Assembly (NCBI RefSeq): GCF_021151785.1
Contig: NZ_JAGKWP010000059.1
Span: forward strand, 1 to 15,290
Length of the DNA: 15,290 bases
Origin: Flavobacterium sp.
Lineage (GTDB): Bacteria > Bacteroidota > Bacteroidia > Flavobacteriales > Flavobacteriaceae
Direction of reading: 5' to 3'
Part shown: positions 1 through 9,075 of the stretch, one piece after another
Layout of the letters: each line of letters starts with the position of its first letter
How positions within the stretch are numbered: the first letter of the stretch is position 1
Made by a program: the position numbers and the translations under genes
The notes under the pieces: generated by a model
The model's input: only the letters and a program-made list of their open reading frames with translations
Told to the model about the DNA's origin: nothing
Databases searched by the model: none

Positions 1-1
1 A

Positions 2-814
2 TATTTTGAAAGAATAAAAGAAAATAAATATCAAGAATATTTTTTTGAGCCTTTTAATTTGACTTATTTCAATAGAGATAAAAATCAAGATGTATTAAAT
101 CAAATTAAGAAAATGATTAATAAAAATTATTTTCAACCTCAGTTTCATGGAAGAGAACATATTAATGTTAATTTTTGGTTAGAGGAACTTAAAAATGGGA
201 ATCAAGATTTTCTGAATGCATTTAAACGTAATTGCTATGCAATTGATTCTAATAAGATGAGTAAGAATAGAAAGAACTTGATGGCTGCACTTGAATATGA
301 AAATGATGATCAGAAGAGATTTGTAGAGGAGAGTATAAGTGCTGGACATCAGATTTTTAAAGATGTTTTTGGTTTCAATTCAACTACATTTATTGCGCCT
401 AGATATGTGTGGAATGATCAAATTAATGATAGATTACTTAGAGAAGGTATTACACATTTGCAGACGGTGATGTACCAGCAGTCTTTTAAAAATAAGCAAT
501 ACGAAACTGTTTTTCATTATACTGGTCAGAAAAATAGAAAATGTGATTTGAAATATTTGGTTAGAAATGTATATTTTGAACCGTCTTATGGTAAAATAGA
601 TTGGGTTAAAAATGCGATGGATAAAATCGATTTAGCTTTCAAATTTAAAACTCCTGCAATAATTTGTATGCATCGATTAAATTTTGTCGGAGGATTAGAA
701 CCACAAAACAGATGTAACAATTTGCAAAAATTTAAATTACTTTTTGAGTTAATTATTAATAAATATCCAGATGTTCAGTTTTTAACTTCGGATGAATTAG
801 CAAAATCAATATAA
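2..814 (+). CDS. Polysaccharide deacetylase-like protein, 5' end missing
   Basis: The reading frame is open from base 2 with no stop, so this is the C-terminal 270 residues of a gene that begins outside the window; a TTG at 59 is in frame but unlikely to be the start. Visible NodB-like landmarks are H-G-R-E-H (visible residues 49-53, the metal-binding H-x3-H motif), A-P-R-Y-V-W-N (132-138, the arginine/aromatic motif) and a late M-H-R (His about 224). The early Asp-Asp motif would lie in the missing part. The family removes acetyl groups from N-acetylated sugars, though many members in polysaccharide loci have untested substrates. It sits 2 nt before the amidotransferase gene, so the two are probably cotranscribed. 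Family assignment is from motif recognition; substrate is unknown. Confidence 0.7.
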   Translation, partial: YFERIKENKYQEYFFEPFNLTYFNRDKNQDVLNQIKKMINKNYFQPQFHGREHINVNFWLEELKNGNQDFLNAFKRNCYAIDSNKMSKNRKNLMAALEYENDDQKRFVEESISAGHQIFKDVFGFNSTTFIAPRYVWNDQINDRLLREGITHLQTVMYQQSFKNKQYETVFHYTGQKNRKCDLKYLVRNVYFEPSYGKIDWVKNAMDKIDLAFKFKTPAIICMHRLNFVGGLEPQNRCNNLQKFKLLFELIINKYPDVQFLTSDELAKSI

Positions 815-816
815 TT

Positions 817-2697
817 ATGTGTGGAATAGCAGGATTTTTTGATAAGAATAAAAAATTAGATGATAATCAATTATGGTCTTATAACAAGGCCATGAAAAAA
901 AGGGGACCTGATGGTTCAGACATTTTTTTTGAAAAAAATGAATATGGGAATGTTGGATTATCTCATGTTAGACTTTCAATTTTAGATTTGTCTAGCTTAG
1001 GTAAACAACCTATGTTTTATGAGCATTTAGTTATTGTATTGAATGGAGAAATATATAATTATATTGACATAAAGAAAGAGTTACTTGAATTAGGCTATCA
1101 TTTTCATTCCAACTCAGACACTGAAGTTGTTTTAAAAAGCTTTCACGCTTGGGGATTAAAATCAGTCGAAAAGTTTAGAGGAATGTTTGCTTTTGCAATC
1201 TATGATAAAGAGTTGAATAAACTTTTTATGTGTAGAGATAGAGTAGGAGTTAAGCCATTGTATTACTCTTTAATGAATAATCAATTAGTGTTTGGTTCAG
1301 AGCTCAAAATTTTTTTTAATACTGCTGGCTTTAATAAAGAGGTCTCTTTGGATAGTTTGAAAACTTTTTTAAATTTTGGATATGTTTCTCATCCTAACAC
1401 AATGCTTTCCGGAGTCTTCAAGGCAGATGTTGGTTCTTGGACAATTTTTGATTTGGTTACCAGTAAAATTGAAAAAATAAAATATTGGAGTTATTCTAGT
1501 TTCTATGAAGAGGATAGATTTTCAGGGACTTTTGAAGAAGCCGTGCAAGAGACAGAGATATTAATCAAGGAAGCATGTGAATTAAGGATGGTTTCTGATG
1601 TTCCTGTTGGAATATTTTTAAGTGGTGGATTTGATAGTTCTTTAGTAACAGCAATTTTACAAAAAGATAGGACTGAAAAATTAAAAACTTTTACAATCGG
1701 TTTTTCTGATGGTGTTGATGAATCCAAAGATGCTGAAATAATTGCGAAACATTTAGGAACCGATCATACATCTTATGATTGTAAACAAAGTGATGCAATC
1801 GATTTAATTCCATTATTACCAGAGTTATTTGATGATCCAATTGCTGATATTTCTTGTATTCCAACCATGTTAGTTAGTAAATTAGCTCGAAAAGAGGTAA
1901 CGGTTGCTCTTTCCGCGGATGGCGGGGATGAATTATTTGGAGGATATAAAGGATTTGCAAATACACCTAGGATGTTACAGAAAATTAATTCATTACCTTT
2001 TTCTAATTTGACAAGTCTTTTTTTAGAAACTGCTGCCCCATTTTTTACAGGTATGAATAGTCACATTGAAAAGAAAATGAGTGGTATAAGTGATGTTTTA
2101 AAGGCTTCAAAAGAGGATAAAATATACCAACTTGATATTAACCATTCTGGATTACCAAAAGAAATACTCAATAGGTTGTTAAAGGTAGAATCGTCTATAT
2201 TGTATACAGAAAAAGTTAATGTGAAATTAAAAGATCAATTAGATGAAATTTATATTTTAGGTGTTAATGATGTGTTGAGAGATTATCTTTTAGTTAAGGT
2301 TGATAGAGCAACTATGGGGTACTCTCTAGAAGGAAGAGAACCTTTATTAGATCACAAATTGATGGAGTTTGCGGCTAAACTTCCTTACAATTATAAACAT
2401 GATGGAGTAACAAGTAAGAAGCCAATTAGAGAGATTGTTTATAAATATATACCTCAGTCTATAATGGATAGACCAAAAGTTGGATTTGATTTACCAATTT
2501 ACAAATGGTTAAATAATGAGTTGTCTTTTTTAATTGATGAATTTTTAAGTGAGGAAATGATTAATAAATCTGGTTTTTTTAATTATGAATATGTCCGTGA
2601 ATCATTAATGTTATTTAAAAAAGATAAACTAAGGTATCCAAACTTAATATGGAGAATTCTTATTTTTCAAATGTGGTATTATAAATGGATTAATTAA
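817..2697 (+). CDS. asnB: Asparagine synthase (glutamine-hydrolysing) / glycan amidotransferase
   Basis: A 626-residue class II glutamine amidotransferase fused to an ATP-dependent synthetase. The start is fixed by M-C-G-I-A-G-F: Cys2 becomes the N-terminal nucleophile that releases ammonia from glutamine. R-G-P-D-G follows near residue 30. The synthetase domain carries the PP-loop S-G-G-F-D-S-S (269-275), then S-A-D-G-G-D-E (366-372), and V-D-R-A-T-M with E-G-R-E-P-L-L-D in the C-terminal part. Length is normal for the longer AsnB/AsnO group. Members in polysaccharide clusters, such as the WbpS type, are thought to amidate the carboxyl group of uronic acids rather than make free asparagine. 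The uronate epimerase three genes downstream makes that reading attractive here (inference). True housekeeping asparagine synthetase remains possible. Confidence 0.93.
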   Translation: MCGIAGFFDKNKKLDDNQLWSYNKAMKKRGPDGSDIFFEKNEYGNVGLSHVRLSILDLSSLGKQPMFYEHLVIVLNGEIYNYIDIKKELLELGYHFHSNSDTEVVLKSFHAWGLKSVEKFRGMFAFAIYDKELNKLFMCRDRVGVKPLYYSLMNNQLVFGSELKIFFNTAGFNKEVSLDSLKTFLNFGYVSHPNTMLSGVFKADVGSWTIFDLVTSKIEKIKYWSYSSFYEEDRFSGTFEEAVQETEILIKEACELRMVSDVPVGIFLSGGFDSSLVTAILQKDRTEKLKTFTIGFSDGVDESKDAEIIAKHLGTDHTSYDCKQSDAIDLIPLLPELFDDPIADISCIPTMLVSKLARKEVTVALSADGGDELFGGYKGFANTPRMLQKINSLPFSNLTSLFLETAAPFFTGMNSHIEKKMSGISDVLKASKEDKIYQLDINHSGLPKEILNRLLKVESSILYTEKVNVKLKDQLDEIYILGVNDVLRDYLLVKVDRATMGYSLEGREPLLDHKLMEFAAKLPYNYKHDGVTSKKPIREIVYKYIPQSIMDRPKVGFDLPIYKWLNNELSFLIDEFLSEEMINKSGFFNYEYVRESLMLFKKDKLRYPNLIWRILIFQMWYYKWIN

Positions 2698-2713
2698 ATA
2701 AAAATATTTTAAA

Positions 2714-3628
2714 GTGAGTTTTAATTTACAATACAGTAAAGTGTTTTCGATACCAAGAAAAATGTTTAAACATTTTTTAAGTTTTTGGTATCCAATAGTA
2801 ATTAAATGGTATCCTCTGCCAAAAGTAAAATCTATTCCTGAAACCATTGATAAAATTGTAGAGGACAATTGCTCCATTTGCAGATTTGGAGATGGCGAAT
2901 TGCTATATATGGCCGAAAAACGTTCATTACCGTTTCAAAAACAAGATGAAAGATTAAGAAATTATTTTATTGAAATACTAAAATCAGAACAGGATAAAAT
3001 TTTAGTTGGGTTACCTGTTGGTTACTTTTCACTAAAAAATTTGAAGCCTAAATCTCAATTGTTATGGAGGGCAATTATTGTTTGGACGTACCCTAGAATT
3101 AAACCTTATTTACTTGCTGGAAAAATCTATTACAATGCGAGTATGACAAGACCCTATATGGATTATGCCGATCGGTCACATAGTGAAAAATGGTTTAAAT
3201 CTTTAATGAGGATTTGGGAAAATAGAGATATAGTCTTGATTGAAGGTTGTAAAAGCAGACTGGGAGTAGGTAATAATTTGTTTGAAAAAGCAAAAAGTGT
3301 AAAAAGGATAGTAGGGCCTGCACATGATGCATTTGATCAATTTGATAGTTTATTAAATTTTGCAAAAACAATGCCTAAAGATAGTCTGATAATGGTAGCC
3401 ATGGGTCCAACTGCGAAGCCAATCTGCTACGAATTAGCAAAAATAGGATACCAAGCAGTTGACATCGGAAATTTAGATGTGGAATACGAATGGTATTTGC
3501 AAGGAGCCACAGAAAAAGTAAAATTAAAAGGAAAATACACAAGTGAAGCTAAGGGAGGTAGAATAGTAGAAGATATTCAGGATGAAAAATACGAACAGCA
3601 AATAATAGCAACATTTCTAAATGAATAA
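2714..3628 (+). CDS. GT-D fold glycosyltransferase (DUF1792 / SP_1767 type)
   Basis: A 304-residue protein with the hallmark R-F-G-D-G-E (57-62) of GT-D transferases, which use this Asp-x-Glu element to bind a metal and nucleotide sugar. Later blocks also fit the family: V-G-P-A-H-D-A-F, then M-V-A-M-G-P-T-A-K and D-I-G-N-L-D-V-E-Y-E-W near the C terminus. It probably adds one sugar to the growing lipid-linked repeat unit at the cytoplasmic face. The GTG start at 2714 is 16 nt after the previous stop. An in-frame ATG at 2762 would remove 16 residues and leave a start just before a short hydrophobic, aromatic stretch, so the true start is uncertain. Its 3' end overlaps the next gene by 8 nt. 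Donor and acceptor cannot be read from the sequence. Confidence 0.85.
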   Translation: MSFNLQYSKVFSIPRKMFKHFLSFWYPIVIKWYPLPKVKSIPETIDKIVEDNCSICRFGDGELLYMAEKRSLPFQKQDERLRNYFIEILKSEQDKILVGLPVGYFSLKNLKPKSQLLWRAIIVWTYPRIKPYLLAGKIYYNASMTRPYMDYADRSHSEKWFKSLMRIWENRDIVLIEGCKSRLGVGNNLFEKAKSVKRIVGPAHDAFDQFDSLLNFAKTMPKDSLIMVAMGPTAKPICYELAKIGYQAVDIGNLDVEYEWYLQGATEKVKLKGKYTSEAKGGRIVEDIQDEKYEQQIIATFLNE

Positions 3629-4694
3629 GCAAGCAAATAAAATACTAATTATAGCGCCATGTCTTGCCATGGGTGGGATTGAAAGAGCCTCATCCAATAC
3701 GGCTAACGGATTGAGTGAACTAGGTGCCAAAGTATACTTTTTATCTTTGTTTAAAAAAGAAGCCTTTTTTAAACTTAATGAAGGCATTGAAATCATAGAG
3801 CCACAAGGTTTTAATAAAACAAAGTTATCTTTGTTCAAGTCTATACTATGGATTAGAAAAGAAGTAAAGCGCGTAAATCCAGAGCATATTTTAGTTTTCA
3901 ATAAGTTCTATGGAGCCATTACAGCCTTAGCTTTACTAGGAACAAAATACCCGTATTTTTTATCTGAAAGATCCAGTCCCTTATTTGTATGGAGACAACC
4001 CATGAGAGCAATTAATAAATTAGCTTTTTCGATTAAGCCACCCAAAGGGGTAATCGCACAAACAAATATAGCAGCGGAATACCAAAGAAAATATTTTAAA
4101 AAAACCGAAGTAATAGTTATTCCTAATAGCGTTAGAGAAGTGCAATTATTCCCAGAAATAAAAAGAGAAAAAGTAATTCTTGCCGTAGGAAGGTTAAATG
4201 ATTATTTAAAAGGATTTGATTTGTTAATTGAAAGTTTCGCTAAACTAAAGAATCAAGATTGGGAATTACATATAGCTGGAGGTGATGAGGAAGGGGAAGC
4301 ACTAAAAGAACAAGCAGAAAGACTAGGAGTAATTAATAGGATAAAATTTCTAGGAAAGGTTAAGGAAATAGATAAATGTTATGCCTATGCAGGAATGTTT
4401 GTTATACCATCAAGAAGTGAAGGATTTCCAAATGCACTAGCAGAGGCCATGACAGCAGGTTGTTGTTGTATTGCTTTTGATTTTGTAGCGGGTCCCAATG
4501 AGATGATAACAAACGGAGTAGACGGAATCTTAGTGCCATCTGGTGATACTCAAAAACTCGCAGTAGCAATAGATGATTTAATAGTAAAAGATGACTTTAG
4601 AGATGTACTAGCCCAAAAAGCGATAAAAACAAGTCAGAATTTTAAGAAATCTACAATTATTAGCAGAATAGCAAACGTAATTAACAAGAAATAA
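3621..4694 (+). CDS. Glycosyltransferase family 4 protein
   Basis: 357 residues with GT-B architecture. The N-terminal acceptor domain opens with a glycine-rich loop, C-L-A-M-G-G-I-E-R, typical of GT4 enzymes. The C-terminal donor domain contains V-G-R-L-N-D-Y-L-K-G-F-D-L-L and the retaining-GT signature E-G-F-P-N-A-L-A-E (E267 to E275, the E-x7-E motif), followed by G-V-D-G-I-L-V. GT4 enzymes transfer a sugar from a nucleotide donor with retention of configuration. The ATG overlaps the end of the GT-D gene by 8 nt and the stop is 1 nt before the epimerase start, so it is embedded in the operon. The specific sugar is not predictable. Confidence 0.9.
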   Translation: MNKQANKILIIAPCLAMGGIERASSNTANGLSELGAKVYFLSLFKKEAFFKLNEGIEIIEPQGFNKTKLSLFKSILWIRKEVKRVNPEHILVFNKFYGAITALALLGTKYPYFLSERSSPLFVWRQPMRAINKLAFSIKPPKGVIAQTNIAAEYQRKYFKKTEVIVIPNSVREVQLFPEIKREKVILAVGRLNDYLKGFDLLIESFAKLKNQDWELHIAGGDEEGEALKEQAERLGVINRIKFLGKVKEIDKCYAYAGMFVIPSRSEGFPNALAEAMTAGCCCIAFDFVAGPNEMITNGVDGILVPSGDTQKLAVAIDDLIVKDDFRDVLAQKAIKTSQNFKKSTIISRIANVINKK

Positions 4695-4695
4695 T

Positions 4696-5703
4696 ATGAA
4701 AATACTAATTAGTGGTGTAGCTGGATTTATTGGTTTTCATTTAGCCAAAAAATTATTAAGTCAAGGGCACACTATTGTTGGAATTGATAATTTGAACTCG
4801 TATTATGAGGTTCAATTAAAAATCGATAGGTTAAAAGAACTTGGAGTTGAAATCAAAATTGAAGAGCTTCCCGTAAAAAAAATACTAGGAAAAGATAATT
4901 TCTCATTTCATCAATTAGATTTAACGGATGAGGAGAGATTAGATCAACTTTTTTCAACTAATGGAATAGATTTAGTAATAAATCTAGCAGCACAAGCAGG
5001 AGTGAGGTATTCTATTGAAAATCCAAAAGCATACATAAATTCTAATGTGGTAGGATTCATTAATATTCTTGAATGTTGTAAAAAGTACAATATTAAAGAG
5101 TTGATTTATGCTTCTAGCTCATCTGTTTATGGAAATTCAGATAAGAGTCCGTTTGAAGAAATAGACCATGTGGATAACCCAATTAGTATTTATGCAGCAA
5201 CAAAGAAAAGCAATGAATTAATGGCTCATGTGTATAGTCATTTATTTAATATTAAAACTATCGGGTTAAGATTTTTCACTGTTTATGGACCGTGGGGCAG
5301 ACCTGATATGGCACCATTTCTTTTCACAAAGGCAATTCTCAATAACAATCCAATAAATGTATTCAATAATGGTGATTTAATGAGAGATTTCACATTTATT
5401 GATGATGTGGTAGGAGGAATTGAGGCAGTTATCAATAAAATGGATGCTTTTGAAAAATATGAAATATTCAATATCGGAAACAATAAACCAGTAGCATTAA
5501 AAGATTTTATTGATGCAGTAGAAACCAGTTGTGGAAAAGAAGCAGTAAAAGTAATGTGTCCTATGCAAGAAGGGGATGTTTACAAAACTTACGCTTCAAT
5601 TGATAAATTGAATAAATTAACAGGCTATTCACCAGAAACAAACATAAGAGAAGGAATTCATCAGTTTGTTTCTTGGTATAAAGAATATTATAAAATTTCC
5701 TAA
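4696..5703 (+). CDS. NAD-dependent epimerase, UDP-glucuronate 4-epimerase type
   Basis: A 335-residue extended short-chain dehydrogenase/reductase. The Rossmann motif G-V-A-G-F-I-G (7-13) binds NAD. The catalytic set is present: A-S-S-S-S-V-Y-G (139-146) and Y-x3-K as Y166-A-A-T-K170. The block R-F-F-T-V-Y-G-P-W-G-R-P-D-M-A followed by F-N-N-G-D-L-M-R-D-F-T-F-I-D-D is characteristic of UDP-glucuronate 4-epimerases of the CapI kind, which interconvert UDP-GlcA and UDP-GalA. It would supply an activated uronic acid to the transferases of this operon. A related substrate such as UDP-N-acetyl-hexosaminuronate cannot be excluded from motifs alone. The start is 1 nt after the preceding stop. Confidence 0.88.
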   Translation: MKILISGVAGFIGFHLAKKLLSQGHTIVGIDNLNSYYEVQLKIDRLKELGVEIKIEELPVKKILGKDNFSFHQLDLTDEERLDQLFSTNGIDLVINLAAQAGVRYSIENPKAYINSNVVGFINILECCKKYNIKELIYASSSSVYGNSDKSPFEEIDHVDNPISIYAATKKSNELMAHVYSHLFNIKTIGLRFFTVYGPWGRPDMAPFLFTKAILNNNPINVFNNGDLMRDFTFIDDVVGGIEAVINKMDAFEKYEIFNIGNNKPVALKDFIDAVETSCGKEAVKVMCPMQEGDVYKTYASIDKLNKLTGYSPETNIREGIHQFVSWYKEYYKIS

Positions 5704-5718
5704 AATTAATAATAATAA

Positions 5719-6876
5719 ATGGTGAAAAAAATTGTCGTCCTAGTGGATAAAGAATTGCCAACAGACCATTCGTTTATTCAAGGGGTATTGGAGAAATCGA
5801 TGCCTAAAATGGGTTATGAAGTAACATTCGTAGGTTACAAAAGTAATCTTGATGAATTGAATGTAGAAGGAATTAAATACATAACTATTGAAAAACCCTC
5901 ATTGAACTTTTTTCTTTTAAAAATACATAAAATTCTTAAATTTAAAAAAATAATTGAAAATGAAGGGCCTTTTGATATTTTGTTCTCCAGAAACGATCCC
6001 GCTTTCTTAATCTTAGGATGGCTTCTCATGAGAAAGAATAGCATTCGCAATCATTTTCATCAAATATCTCATTTACACGCATTTGTTACTTCTGAAAAAT
6101 CAATCTCATACAGAATAAAACGATATGGTGATTTAATGATTAGAAAATTATTCATGAATCATGTAAACGGAATTTTATTGATAAGTGAACAAATGAAACG
6201 TTTTTTGCTTGATGTGTGGCCAGCATATGCAGATAAATATATTATTTATCCTATGGGAGTGGATGTATCAATGTTTGAAAATGAAAATAAAATTGAGGAC
6301 AGAATGTATGACGTTACATACATTGGAACATTAGCTAAAAGTAGAAGGATAGATTTAATGGTTGATGCAATAAATTGCTATAATCAAAAATACGGGCAAT
6401 TAGATTTTCATATTTGGGGAGAATCAACAAATCAAAACGACAATATTGAAATTAGAAAATATGTAGAAAAATTGAATTTAAAGGATAAAGTGCATTTTCA
6501 TGGCAAAGTGTCTAGAACTGAAATTTCAAAAATCTTAAGTCAAACAAAAATTGGACTTTCAACAATTCCTGTATCAGAAATTTTTAAACAAATATCACCA
6601 ACAAAATTGATGGAATATTTAGGTGCAGGCTGTTGTGTTATTGCTAACAAAGGAATAGCGGAACAAGATTATATTATAAATGCAGCTTTTGGCGAGCAGG
6701 AACTCTTGGAGAGTTTTGATCCTAATTTAATAGCGGATAAGTTAAATCAAAAGTGGTCAGATAAAAATAATATGCAACTAGAATCAGATAGAGGAAAAGC
6801 TTTTATAACATCATATAGAGATTATAAAATAATGGCAAAAAGATTGGATGAAGATTTTAAAAAGCTATCAAAATAA
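5719..6876 (+). CDS. Glycosyltransferase (GT4-like, GT-B fold)
   Basis: 385 residues. The N-terminal half is divergent, starting K-K-I-V-V-L-V-D-K, with an H-F-H-Q-I-S-H-L-H-A segment in the acceptor domain. The donor half shows the GT-B order: Y-P-M-G-V-D-V-S-M-F, V-T-Y-I-G-T-L-A-K-S-R-R-I-D, V-H-F-H-G-K-V-S, then K-L-M-E-Y-L-G-A-G-C-C-V-I-A-N. That last block occupies the place of the usual E-x7-E region but lacks the first conserved Glu-Gly-Phe, so this is a distant GT4-like member. It lies 15 nt after the epimerase gene and 1 nt before the next start. It probably adds one residue of the repeat unit; specificity is unknown. Confidence 0.8.
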   Translation: MVKKIVVLVDKELPTDHSFIQGVLEKSMPKMGYEVTFVGYKSNLDELNVEGIKYITIEKPSLNFFLLKIHKILKFKKIIENEGPFDILFSRNDPAFLILGWLLMRKNSIRNHFHQISHLHAFVTSEKSISYRIKRYGDLMIRKLFMNHVNGILLISEQMKRFLLDVWPAYADKYIIYPMGVDVSMFENENKIEDRMYDVTYIGTLAKSRRIDLMVDAINCYNQKYGQLDFHIWGESTNQNDNIEIRKYVEKLNLKDKVHFHGKVSRTEISKILSQTKIGLSTIPVSEIFKQISPTKLMEYLGAGCCVIANKGIAEQDYIINAAFGEQELLESFDPNLIADKLNQKWSDKNNMQLESDRGKAFITSYRDYKIMAKRLDEDFKKLSK

Positions 6877-6877
6877 A

Positions 6878-8005
6878 GTGGAAAAAAATAAAAAACTAAT
6901 TTTAGGCGTAACAGTAGGGGGAAGCTCTAGATTGTTAGATGGACAAGCAAAATATTTCAAGGAATTAGGATATGAGGTATACCTAATTTCTCAAGACCAT
7001 TTTAAAGAACCTATTTTTTGTCAAAAAGAAGGAATCAAACATTTACCAATAAAAGTCGTTCCTGATATAAATCCAGTGATGGATGTCATTTCTTTAATCC
7101 AAGTAATAAAACAGTTCAGAAAGGTAAGACCTGATGTAGTAAATGTAGGTACCCCTAAAATGGGACTCCTTGGAATGATAGCGGCTAAAATGCTTGGGGT
7201 TAAAACACGAATTTATACGTGTAGGGGGTTGCGTTTTGAAACCGAAAAAGGGATTAAAAGATGGATACTAGAAAAAATGGAAAAGTATACCGTTAGTTTA
7301 GCACATAAAGTCATCTATGTTAGTCCTTCTTTGAAAAATGCAGCGTTAAAATATGGGGTTTCACAACCACAAAAGGCTTATGTTATAGGGGAAGGAAGCT
7401 CAAATGGAGTAGACACAACAGCTTTCAAAAGAGAAACAATTGATCCAGATAAACGTAAAGAATTAATCAGTAAGTATCAATTAGAAAATAAATTGGTAAT
7501 TGGATTTGTAGGCAGAGTGACACAGCACAAAGGCGCATTTGAATTAGTGGAGTCATTTGAAAAAATATTTGAAAAATATAAGGAGACAAGATTAATTCTA
7601 ATGGGACATATCAAGTGTGAGCCTGATTTTGAAAATAGATTTCAATCTCATCCTGGAATAATTCATATCCCTTTTCAAGATGATGTGCCATTGTATATGT
7701 CATTATTTGATATTTTTGTACTACCTTCATGGAGAGAAGGATTTCCTAATGTACCGATTCAAGCTGCAGCAATGGGGATTCCCGTGATAGTAAGTAATGC
7801 TACCGGTTGTATTGATGCCGTAAATGATGGAGTTAATGGAACAATATACCAAGTTAAAAGCCAAAAAGAATTACATGACGCTTTAGAAAAATATGTAGAA
7901 GCTCCTCAATTGAGAACCGAACATGGTAAAAATGGAATAGAATGGGCAAAAAGATTCACTAAGGAAAAAATTTGGAATGGTATTCAAAAAATATATGAAT
8001 TATGA
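6878..8005 (+). CDS. Glycosyltransferase family 4 protein
   Basis: A 375-residue GT-B enzyme when started at GTG 6878. I prefer this start because it falls 1 nt after the previous stop and puts the conserved beginning (L-I-L-G-V-T-V-G-G, then D-G-Q-A-K-Y-F) at residues 6-30, as in its relatives. An in-frame ATG at 6848 would add ten residues and overlap the upstream gene by 29 nt. Conserved blocks are V-N-V-G-T-P-K-M-G-L-L-G-M-I-A-A-K, Y-T-C-R-G-L-R-F-E, F-V-G-R-V-T-Q-H-K-G and R-E-G-F-P-N-V-P-I-Q. The second glutamate of the E-x7-E motif is Gln here, a substitution I associate with this Bacteroidota subgroup. Its stop overlaps the CapA-like start by 4 nt (ATGA), indicating coupling. Confidence 0.88.
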   Translation: MEKNKKLILGVTVGGSSRLLDGQAKYFKELGYEVYLISQDHFKEPIFCQKEGIKHLPIKVVPDINPVMDVISLIQVIKQFRKVRPDVVNVGTPKMGLLGMIAAKMLGVKTRIYTCRGLRFETEKGIKRWILEKMEKYTVSLAHKVIYVSPSLKNAALKYGVSQPQKAYVIGEGSSNGVDTTAFKRETIDPDKRKELISKYQLENKLVIGFVGRVTQHKGAFELVESFEKIFEKYKETRLILMGHIKCEPDFENRFQSHPGIIHIPFQDDVPLYMSLFDIFVLPSWREGFPNVPIQAAAMGIPVIVSNATGCIDAVNDGVNGTIYQVKSQKELHDALEKYVEAPQLRTEHGKNGIEWAKRFTKEKIWNGIQKIYEL

Positions 8006-9075
8006 TTATTATAGGAGATATAGCTTCACCAACAGAAAAACATAGTGCAATTTTAAAGCATTTCTTTGAAGACAACAAAGAAGTCTTTACTAAAAATGTA
8101 ATTTGTAATTTAGAAGGTTTAATTTCTGATGAGCACTCAGTAAATGAGAAAACACCGTTACTATTTAACCATCCTTCTGTAGTCGAGGCATTGACAGCAG
8201 GTAATGTGAATGTTTGTGCATTAGCTAATAATCATACACTAGACATCCCCGAGTATTTTGATGCAACAATTGACAAATTAGAAAAGCAAAAATTAAAAGT
8301 GTTGGGGGCAGGAAGTCAAAAAAATAAGATACAACCTGAATTAGTAATCTATGAAGAAGAGCAAAAGATAATCATTTTTAATTTCTGTTGGGATTTTTTA
8401 TTATACCATCAAAAGAATCCAACTAATGGAGTTTACGTTTCAATAATTGAAGAAGAAAGATTGTTAAATCGAATCAAAACAATTAAAAAAGAGGAACCAG
8501 AAGTGAAAATAGTAATTTATTTTCATTGGAGTTTTGATTTAGAAATTCTTCCTTTTCCTTCTTATCGTAAATTTTCAAAAGAGCTAATCGACGCTGGAGC
8601 AAACGTAATAGTGGGCTGTCATTCGCATTGTATCCAAGGTGGAGAATTGTACAAAGAAGGAGTAATACTATATGGATTAGGAAATTTTTTCATTCCCTGG
8701 AGTACCTATGTAAATGGAGAAATGACGTATCCCGATTTTTCTAAACAAGAATTAGGTTTAGAATGGAATTTAAAAACAAATCAATTTTATTTACATTGGT
8801 TTGAAATTCAAGGAGAAAACCTAAATACTAAAATAGTTTATCAAGGTAAAACAACGATAAACGATAGTAGATTTGAAAAATACGCACAACCATACAAATT
8901 AACAGAACAAGACTATTTAACTTTTTTTAAGAAAAATAGAAGAAAAAAAGTTTTAATACCAGTATTTACAGAGTACAAAGGAGTAAAATACAAAATCAAT
9001 ATGTATTTACTTAAAACTAGAGCCAGAGTAGCAAGAACTTTGGCAAAATATAAATTACGTAAATGGAATAACTAA
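8002..9075 (+). CDS. CapA-family protein (capsule biosynthesis, metallophosphoesterase-like)
   Basis: 357 residues matching the CapA/PGA_cap family, whose fold is calcineurin-like phosphoesterase. Metal-site landmarks are in order: I-I-G-D (Asp6), C-N-L-E-G (35-39), A-N-N-H-T-L-D (75-81), Y-F-H-W-S near residue 175, and G-C-H-S-H (205-209) followed by Q-G and the family's Y-G-L-G-N-F. No signal peptide or membrane segment is evident at the N terminus, unlike CapA of Bacillus, so it is probably cytoplasmic. The C-terminal 60 residues are basic. CapA is needed for poly-gamma-glutamate capsule in Bacillus, but members in sugar-capsule loci have no settled role. It overlaps both neighbours (4 nt and 1 nt), suggesting it works with the adenylating enzyme that follows. 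Confidence 0.82.
   Translation: MIIIGDIASPTEKHSAILKHFFEDNKEVFTKNVICNLEGLISDEHSVNEKTPLLFNHPSVVEALTAGNVNVCALANNHTLDIPEYFDATIDKLEKQKLKVLGAGSQKNKIQPELVIYEEEQKIIIFNFCWDFLLYHQKNPTNGVYVSIIEEERLLNRIKTIKKEEPEVKIVIYFHWSFDLEILPFPSYRKFSKELIDAGANVIVGCHSHCIQGGELYKEGVILYGLGNFFIPWSTYVNGEMTYPDFSKQELGLEWNLKTNQFYLHWFEIQGENLNTKIVYQGKTTINDSRFEKYAQPYKLTEQDYLTFFKKNRRKKVLIPVFTEYKGVKYKINMYLLKTRARVARTLAKYKLRKWNN

Noticed and set aside
6848..6877. ATG at 6848 as start of the third GT4 gene
   Set aside because: It adds a ten-residue extension overlapping the upstream gene by 29 nt; GTG 6878 fits both spacing and family alignment better.
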